DNA of 37,571 nucleotides, taken from the NCBI GenBank assembly GCA_003499925.1, contig DNRQ01000117.1, forward strand, positions 29,897 through 67,467, read 5' to 3'. The position numbers and the translations under genes are program-made. Below are positions 32,511-37,571 of the stretch, one piece after another. Source of the stretch: Geobacter sp. (lineage in GTDB: Bacteria; Desulfobacterota; Desulfuromonadia; Geobacterales; Geobacteraceae). The notes under the pieces were generated by a model. The model searched no databases. It saw nothing but the letters and a program-made list of their open reading frames with translations, and was not told where the DNA came from. How positions within the stretch are numbered: the stretch's first letter is position 1; each line of letters starts with the position of its first letter.

Positions 32511-33143
32511 TTACCCCACCTCGACTTCCGCCGGAGCAATGATCTTGCGGGCCGCCGATGCACGGCTCGTCTCGGTCACCCGCGGCAAGGTGATGCGGGT
32601 CGCCTTCCAGCCGCGGTGCAGTACCGTTCCCCTGTAGGGGGGATGATCCGGGACCTTCCCCAGCAGGCGATAGGTGGCGCCGTCGAAATCGCCGGCGAGG
32701 GTGATACCCTCCCGCTCCTGTCCGCCATGGACCGGCTCGATATCGAATGCCCCACGCAGCACTTCCCGGCACCCCTGGTGCACAACGCGGGAGACCACGC
32801 CGATCTGCTCGTTCGAGTAAGGGGTGATGTCGTCCATGAGGAAGTCAACCAGCCGCCCCTTCTCCTGCAGCCGTGCCAGGAACTGCACCACGCCTGCCTC
32901 CGCCACCGCCTCCGGGGCAGGTGCGGCCGCAACCGGCGCAACCTCGGCCGGCTTTTGCGCCGGGAGAACCTTTTCTTCGGCTTTCGTTTTTGTTCGCCGC
33001 AACTGGAGGATCTTCAGCAGGACCAACACGCCAAGCAGGATAACGAGCAGAACCTGCAAGAGCTGGAAGGCGCGCGCCTCGAGCGGATATAACAAGAGGA
33101 CGTTTGCCAGAACGAAAGTGATAATGGTGAGGAGTAGATCCAT
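32511..33143 (-). CDS. DUF2760-like protein, first gene of the Hsp70 group
   Basis: 210 residues. Two hydrophobic segments at the N-terminus (about 3-18 and 28-42, LLQVLLVILLGVLVLLKIL) anchor it in the membrane. A Pro/Ala linker follows, then a soluble domain (about 85-210) with VQFLARLQEKGRLVDFLMDD and ITPYSNEQIGVVSRVVHQGC, which I associate with DUF2760. This family occurs next to the same two Hsp70 types in other bacteria. Its role is unknown; a membrane docking factor for the Hsp70s is inference. GGGAGG precedes the ATG. Confidence 0.78.
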   Translation of the reverse strand: MDLLLTIITFVLANVLLLYPLEARAFQLLQVLLVILLGVLVLLKILQLRRTKTKAEEKVLPAQKPAEVAPVAAAPAPEAVAEAGVVQFLARLQEKGRLVDFLMDDITPYSNEQIGVVSRVVHQGCREVLRGAFDIEPVHGGQEREGITLAGDFDGATYRLLGKVPDHPPYRGTVLHRGWKATRITLPRVTETSRASAARKIIAPAEVEVG

Positions 33144-33325
33144 GGTTTTCCAGCCTCCCGAGTAATTTCAAGACAGCTCCCCTGATGGTGGGAACGCTCC
33201 AAACACGTCACATTCTATATCACACTAATTGGCGTTGTTAAATGTGTTTTTTCCCAGCCACGATTGCGGTTGTCGGGCACGCCCGCCGGCTCCCTCCATC
33301 TATTTGACTCCCCATCTCCATCCAG

Positions 33326-33376
33326 CTTCCCCCCTCCCGGCCTCCCCCCGGAGGGGGGAGGCCGGGAGGGGGGAAG
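33326..33376. repeat. Perfect 24-bp stem palindrome
   Basis: CTTCCCCCCTCCCGGCC.. forms a perfect 24-bp inverted repeat with a GGA loop. It lies between the divergent DUF2760-like and MBOAT genes, next to further CCCTCCCCC-family repeat DNA (to 33445). No gene in 33172-33571. Confidence 0.92.
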
Positions 33377-33478
33377 ACAGCGCCTTCTCCCGAAGAACTG
33401 ACCGAGTTCCCCCTCCCTAGCCCTCCCCCTCCGGGGGAGAGGACCAAGCGGAAGATGGACGCTATTGAGGTTTCCCCT

Positions 33479-33507
33479 TTGACATAAATTAAAAGACGTA
33501 ATACAGT
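33479..33507 (+). promoter_or_regulatory. Sigma70-like promoter for the O-acetylation genes (third module)
   Basis: TTGACA (33479-33484), 17-bp spacer with AATTAAAAGACGTAA, TACAGT (33502-33507). Preceded by TTCCCCT, as in the module at 3971. About 65 bp upstream of the MBOAT start codon, so it is well placed to drive that gene pair. Confidence 0.7.
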
Positions 33508-33571
33508 GCGCGCTTATTTGATCTCATTTAAAATCGTGGGCCATTTGGCTTTCGAGTTCTGGGAATCTTCC

Positions 33572-35038
33572 ATGGGTTTTTCATCTCCGATCTTCCTCTT
33601 TGTTTTTTTACCGCTGGTTCTTGCCGGCTACTGGCTTGCCGGGAACAGGGTGCGCCACCTCTTTCTGCTGGCTGCCAGCCTCTTTTTCTACGCCTGGGAC
33701 GATGCCCGCTCCGTCATTTTGCTGCTGGCTTCCATACTGGTGAATTACGCCTTCACCCTGTTCATCGACCGATACAGGGAGCAGAAGCGAACCGCACAGC
33801 TTTTGCTCTGCCTCGCCATCGTGATCAATCTGGCGGGGCTGGCCTGGTATAAATACGCCGGGTTCGCCGCCGACAGCTTGAACCTTCTCCTGGCCGGGCT
33901 GCAGCTCCCCCCGCTGCAAGTCGCGCCGCACCACTTGCCGCTGGGTATCTCCTTTTTCACCTTCCAGGCGATCGCCTACCTCGTCGATGTGCATCAGCAG
34001 GAAAACCTGGTACAGCGCAACCCGCTCCGGTTCGCGCTTTTCATGTCCTTGTTCCCGAAAATCGCCGCGGGGCCGATCATCAGATACAGCGAAGTGAGCG
34101 CGGAACTGGCACAGCCATCGCTTGGCCTGGATTCCTTTTGCTACGGCATCAAGCGCTTCATCGTCGGGCTGGCTAAAAAAGTCCTGATCGCCAACACCCT
34201 GGCCGGCACGGTGGACCAGATCTTCGCGATCCCGACTGCGGATCTCCCCGCCACCGTCGCCTGGCTCGGGATCATCTGCTACACACTGCAGATCTATTTC
34301 GATTTTTCCGGATACTCGGACATGGCCATCGGCCTGGGCCGGATGTTCGGTTTCAGCTTCCAGGAGAATTTCAACTATCCCTACATCTCCCGCTCCCTGA
34401 CCGAATTCTGGCGCCGCTGGCACATCTCCCTCTCCACCTGGCTGCGGGATTATCTCTTCACGCCGCTTAGCTACCTCCTCATGACCGACAAGGTACGGCA
34501 GAAGATGGCAAAGGGTGAATACCGCACCAATTACCGGACCCTGGTCAGCCTGGTCGTCGTCTTCATCATCTGCGGCTTCTGGCACGGTGCGGGGGGGACC
34601 TTCATGGTCTGGGGGCTCTTCCACGGCTCCCTGCTTACCCTGGAAAGCCTGTGGCTGGGAAAGGCGCTGAAAAGGTGCTGGGCGCCGGTCCAGCACGGCT
34701 ACCTGCTCTTCGTGGTGATGCTTTCATGGGTGCTGTTCCGCGCCCCGACCCTGCCCCAGGCAGCGGGTTATCTGAAAAGCATGTTCGTGCCTGCCGGTGG
34801 CAAGGAGTTGCATTACCATGTTTCCATGTATCTCGACAATCTCGTGCTGCTTGTCATCGCCGTCGCCCTGGTCGCGATGCTCCCGGTGACCGGCCGGCTC
34901 AGGGAATTGGCGGCAGCACTGAAGCTGGCGGGCTCGAAAGAGGCAGCTGCAACGGCAGCCCTCGTTCTCCTGTTCCTGGTTTCATTGGCGTTTCTCGCCA
35001 AATCCACCCACAACCCGTTCATCTACCAGCAATTCTGA
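33572..35038 (+). CDS. MBOAT-family O-acetyltransferase (AlgI-like)
   Basis: Inner-membrane protein that passes acetyl groups across the membrane for O-acetylation of an extracellular polysaccharide, as AlgI does for alginate. About 488 residues with many membrane helices. Typical AlgI features are LPLGISFFTFQAIAYLVDV, FPKIAAGPIIRY, IYFDFSGYSDMAIGLGRMFG, FWRRWHISLSTWLRDY and the catalytic His in CGFWHGAGG (about residue 338). The ATG at 33572 (MGFSSPIFLFVFLP) is the usual start; the ribosome-binding site is weak. The partner gene follows after 6 bp. No alginate biosynthesis genes are in the window, so the polymer is unknown. Confidence 0.9.
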   Translation: MGFSSPIFLFVFLPLVLAGYWLAGNRVRHLFLLAASLFFYAWDDARSVILLLASILVNYAFTLFIDRYREQKRTAQLLLCLAIVINLAGLAWYKYAGFAADSLNLLLAGLQLPPLQVAPHHLPLGISFFTFQAIAYLVDVHQQENLVQRNPLRFALFMSLFPKIAAGPIIRYSEVSAELAQPSLGLDSFCYGIKRFIVGLAKKVLIANTLAGTVDQIFAIPTADLPATVAWLGIICYTLQIYFDFSGYSDMAIGLGRMFGFSFQENFNYPYISRSLTEFWRRWHISLSTWLRDYLFTPLSYLLMTDKVRQKMAKGEYRTNYRTLVSLVVVFIICGFWHGAGGTFMVWGLFHGSLLTLESLWLGKALKRCWAPVQHGYLLFVVMLSWVLFRAPTLPQAAGYLKSMFVPAGGKELHYHVSMYLDNLVLLVIAVALVAMLPVTGRLRELAAALKLAGSKEAAATAALVLLFLVSLAFLAKSTHNPFIYQQF

Positions 35039-35044
35039 GTCCCC

Positions 35045-36178
35045 ATGAGAACCGATAAGATCGCGAAGATATTCCTGGTGTCGTGTTTCCTTTTCATCAG
35101 CGCCGCCCCCGCCGCCGACATGATCTGGAAACTCGACCCCTTCCAGCATTTAAACGAAAACCGGGACCTGGCGGAGCCTCCCGCATGCTCGCTCGACGTT
35201 TCGGCCCTGCAGGAGCTTCCCAAAGGTTGGGACCGCTTCTGTAACGACCATTTCGGCTTTCGCAACGCGCTGATTCGCTTGAACTTCCTGTTACAGAACA
35301 GACTGCTGAAGGTTTCCCCTTCGCACCAGGTATTGATCGGCAAGGAAGGATGGCTCTTTTATACGGGCGGGGAGGAGGTTGCCGACTACCGGGGCATAAC
35401 CAACTATGAAGAGGCGCTACTGAAAAGGTGGGCCATTACCCTTGAGTTGAAGCGACACTGGCTCGAACAGCGGGGGATCAAATACCTTTTTGTGGTGGCC
35501 CCGAACAAAAGCAGCATGTACGGCGAGTTCATGCCGGAGGCATTGAGCCGCGTCAGGAGCAGATCCGGACTCGATGACTTCATCGACTACATGAAAGAGC
35601 ATACCAGCGTCGAGATTGTCGACCTCAGACAAGCCTTGTCCAACGGCAAGTCGACCATGCCGCTTTACTACAAGACCGATTCCCATTGGAACGATTACGG
35701 CGCATTCCTTGCCTACCAGGAGATCTGCAGGCCGTTGTCCCGCTGGTTTCCCGGCATGCGGACACTGACGCAGAGCGATTTCAACGTCTCCAGAAAAGGG
35801 AGGTCAGGCGGTGACTTGATGGAGATGATGGGGGGAGCCGAACTGATCCCGGACGAAATGGTGGTCCTGGAACCGCTCCGGCCGTTCCGGGCCCAAAAGG
35901 TCGAGTTCAACCAGTATCTACGAGACCCCTTCACCATGTCGCAGGACAACCCACGGCTGCCACGAGCGCTCATTTTCCGGGATTCGTATTTCAACGCGCT
36001 GGTCCCCTTCGTCTCGGAAAGCATGCAGGTCTCGAGATATTACTGGCAGTGCTGGGACCTGAAGGTACCGATGCCCCAACTCGTAGATAAATATCACCCC
36101 GACATCGTCATCGAGGAGACCGTCGAAAGGCTGATCAAGACGGGCATGGCCGACCTGGCCGGCACGGCGCCACCCTGA
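35045..36178 (+). CDS. AlgJ/AlgX-like O-acetyltransferase (SGNH-type)
   Basis: Periplasmic enzyme or membrane-tethered partner of the MBOAT protein, expected to place the acetyl group on the polysaccharide. N-terminal signal or anchor (KIFLVSCFLFISAAPAA). The SGNH-like catalytic set is visible: Asp and His in KTDSHWNDYG (about D212, H214) and Ser in FRDSYF (about S314). LIGKEGWLFYTGG and LFVVAPNKSSMYGEFMP are typical of the ALGX/AlgJ family. 377 aa. It ends in a rho-independent terminator, so the pair forms a two-gene operon. Confidence 0.88.
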   Translation: MRTDKIAKIFLVSCFLFISAAPAADMIWKLDPFQHLNENRDLAEPPACSLDVSALQELPKGWDRFCNDHFGFRNALIRLNFLLQNRLLKVSPSHQVLIGKEGWLFYTGGEEVADYRGITNYEEALLKRWAITLELKRHWLEQRGIKYLFVVAPNKSSMYGEFMPEALSRVRSRSGLDDFIDYMKEHTSVEIVDLRQALSNGKSTMPLYYKTDSHWNDYGAFLAYQEICRPLSRWFPGMRTLTQSDFNVSRKGRSGGDLMEMMGGAELIPDEMVVLEPLRPFRAQKVEFNQYLRDPFTMSQDNPRLPRALIFRDSYFNALVPFVSESMQVSRYYWQCWDLKVPMPQLVDKYHPDIVIEETVERLIKTGMADLAGTAPP

Positions 36179-36200
36179 TCGGTGGCGTTCCCTTTTTTTC
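36168..36200 (+). terminator. Rho-independent terminator after the O-acetylation pair
   Basis: CGCCACC (36168-36174) and GGTGGCG (36181-36187) form a perfect stem around CTGATC, followed by TTCCCTTTTTTT. The left arm overlaps the last codons of the AlgJ-like gene. Confidence 0.85.
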
Positions 36201-36283
36201 CGAATTCCTCGCAGAGCTTCCGCATTTCCTTTTTCAAAACATATTCAATTAAGTATTAATCCCGCCATTTTTACTGTAAATAA

Positions 36284-36352
36284 AATACTTTACTCAAAGT
36301 GAATATTTTTGTTGGCTTTTTAACCAAAATGAAATACTTTAGTCTAACTAAA
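36284..36352. promoter_or_regulatory. AT-rich region with two operator-like repeats
   Basis: AATACTTTA occurs at 36284-36292 and again near 36333-36341. The first is part of ACTTT-ACTC-AAAGT, the second of TTTAGTCTAACTAAA, both short inverted repeats. The surrounding 200 bp is strikingly AT-rich for this window. Plausible binding sites for the XRE-cupin regulator encoded just downstream (autoregulation is inference). Confidence 0.5.
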
Positions 36353-36442
36353 AAAGCTGCAGAAACCCGATTCTATCATGGCGTTTACACCGGCGAGGGA
36401 CAGGATTCGATGCCGGTAAGGAACTGATTTACGGAGGTTATC

Positions 36443-37003
36443 GTGCCAGAATACAACATAGGAGCCAAGATCAGGGAGCTCCGCAGCGCGAAAAAACTGA
36501 CTCTGCAGGATGTTGCCAATGAAACGGGGTTTTCAACCTCGCTTCTGTCTCAGATTGAAAACAACAACATTTCCCCCCCAATCGCCACCCTTGCCAAGAT
36601 CGCCAATTTTTTCGACGTCCGTATCGGCCATTTTTTTGCTGAAGAGGAAGAAGAATCCCCTTTCGAGGTGCTCAGGTGCAGCGAGCGCACCGTCATGCCG
36701 AGGGTTATTTCCGAGGACGGCAGCCGGCATGGCTATTTCTTCGAATCACTCTCCGTCCGCAAGAAAAACAAAAAGATGGATCCATTCCTCCTCACCCTGA
36801 ACGAGCAGGTGACAAACACGAGCACCTACAGCCACAACGGCGAGGAGTTCCTCTTCATCATGAAAGGGAAGGCGGAACTGTTGCTGGACGATCAGCGGAT
36901 CGTGCTGGAGGAAGGGGACTGCGTCTATTTCGATTCCAACCTGAAACACCGCCTCCTCTCCGTCTGCGACGAAGTGAAGGTGCTGGCGGTAGTGGTGAGA
37001 TGA
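36443..37003 (+). CDS. XRE-family transcriptional regulator with C-terminal cupin
   Basis: 186 residues. The helix-turn-helix (about 7-62) reads IRELRSAKKLTLQDVANETG, then FSTSLLSQIENNNISPP. A beta-barrel cupin domain (about 110-185) has HNGEEFLFIMKGKAELLLDD and LEEGDCVYFDSNLKHRL. Such regulators sense a small ligand through the cupin and often control nearby metabolic genes. The start is a GTG at 36443 with GGAGG 6 nt upstream. A malic enzyme gene follows after 86 bp in the same direction, which suggests control of C4/pyruvate metabolism (inference). Confidence 0.88.
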   Translation: MPEYNIGAKIRELRSAKKLTLQDVANETGFSTSLLSQIENNNISPPIATLAKIANFFDVRIGHFFAEEEEESPFEVLRCSERTVMPRVISEDGSRHGYFFESLSVRKKNKKMDPFLLTLNEQVTNTSTYSHNGEEFLFIMKGKAELLLDDQRIVLEEGDCVYFDSNLKHRLLSVCDEVKVLAVVVR

Positions 37004-37089
37004 TCTGAACGACTCGTGCTCCTCTTCGGGAGCCACGCCTAACGAGAAATAGATTTAGCAACAACAAACTCACAGGGAGAAAACAGCGT

Positions 37090-37571
37090 ATGAGCAAGAA
37101 AATGGATGCCCTCGATTATCATTCGATGGGACGCAAAGGGAAAATAGAAGTCATCTCCACCAAACCGTGCCAGACGGCAGCCGACCTGTCGCTCGCCTAC
37201 TCTCCGGGGGTGGCGGAACCCTGCCTGGCGATCCAGAAAAACCCCAAGGATGCCTACCACTACACCGCCAAGGGGAACCTGGTGGCGGTGGTCTCCAACG
37301 GCACGGCGGTGCTCGGCCTGGGGAACCTGGGCGCGCTGGCCGGCAAGCCTGTCATGGAGGGTAAGGGTGTCCTCTTCAAGCGTTTCGCCGACATCGACGT
37401 CTTCGACATCGAACTCGACACCGAGGATCCCGACGAGATCATCAAATGCTGCCAGCTCATGGAGCCGACCTTCGGCGGCATCAACCTGGAGGACATCAAG
37501 GCGCCGGAGTGCTTCTACATCGAGGAGACCCTGAAGAGGACCATGAAGATCCCGGTCTTCCACGACGACCA
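37090..37571 (+). CDS. maeB: Malic enzyme, 5' part, cut by the window end
   Basis: NAD(P)-dependent decarboxylating malate dehydrogenase (malate to pyruvate and CO2). The 160 visible residues belong to the N-terminal malic domain: AADLSLAYSPGVAEPCLAI with the catalytic Tyr, VVSNGTAVLGLGNLGALAGK, PVMEGKGVLFKRFADIDVFD. The ATG at 37090 is preceded by AGGGAGA. No stop is reached before the window ends, so it is not known whether a C-terminal phosphotransacetylase-like domain (as in MaeB) is present. Directly downstream of the XRE-cupin regulator. Confidence 0.9.
   Translation, partial: MSKKMDALDYHSMGRKGKIEVISTKPCQTAADLSLAYSPGVAEPCLAIQKNPKDAYHYTAKGNLVAVVSNGTAVLGLGNLGALAGKPVMEGKGVLFKRFADIDVFDIELDTEDPDEIIKCCQLMEPTFGGINLEDIKAPECFYIEETLKRTMKIPVFHDD

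Overview
The window most resembles a chromosomal segment of a GC-rich Geobacterales-type bacterium (Desulfuromonadota; Geobacter, Geotalea or Citrifermentans-like). This is inferred from protein styles (large dockerin/cohesin-like exported proteins, a paired Hsp70 locus with a DUF2760-like protein, an XRE-cupin regulator next to malic enzyme) and from many GC-rich palindromic dispersed repeats. No rRNA or tRNA gene was found, so the taxonomy is an inference.

Left part (1-9.9 kb) is an accessory island. A full-length gamma-glutamyltransferase gene (minus strand) is followed by a 41-bp tandem-repeat block and an integron-type tyrosine recombinase (minus strand). The recombinase has an N-terminal extension cut off by one in-frame TGA. 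To its right, in the classical integron layout, lie a sigma70-like promoter, an attI-like site and a series of short AT-rich plus-strand ORFs (252, 70, 138 and 235 aa). These are separated by attC-like imperfect hairpins, and the series ends in an ORF-less cassette. The array stops at a decayed REP-associated tyrosine transposase bounded by 17-bp inverted repeats and abutting an IS66 remnant. The island is closed by a second, truncated copy of the ggt 5' region, so about 830 bp of direct repeat flanks the whole integron segment at a constant offset of 7601 bp.

Middle part (9.9-27 kb) starts with a 1717-aa exported protein in which 14 RCC1-like repeats are inserted into a bacterial Ig-like domain. 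After a VOC-family remnant, an ORFan and an NTF2/SnoaL-like protein comes a 671-aa exported protein with three roughly 110-aa repeats. It has the same C-terminal module as the 1717-aa protein and a GEMM-like structured RNA in its leader. Then follow cydD-cydC (heterodimeric thiol/haem ABC exporter), a small ORF, and a minus-strand pair made of a zinc-ribbon membrane protein and a membrane diguanylate cyclase with a truncated gluconokinase-like remnant at its 3' end. Last comes an exported protein with an Arg/Gln-rich tail.

Right part (27.3-37.6 kb): a minus-strand group DUF2760-like - Hsp70 - Hsp70/DUF3731-like. One Hsp70 carries an in-frame repeat-derived insertion, and a heptanucleotide repeat of about 15 copies sits directly in front of the other. 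Divergently follow an AlgI-like MBOAT O-acetyltransferase and an AlgJ/AlgX-like partner ending in a clear terminator, then an XRE-cupin regulator and the 5' part of a malic enzyme gene that runs off the window.

A recurring theme is repeat traffic: two palindromic repeat families (one built on CCCTCCCTTGATGGGAGGG, one on CCCCCTTTGCAAAGGGGG) and a nearly identical promoter-like module that occurs three times in front of unrelated loci.
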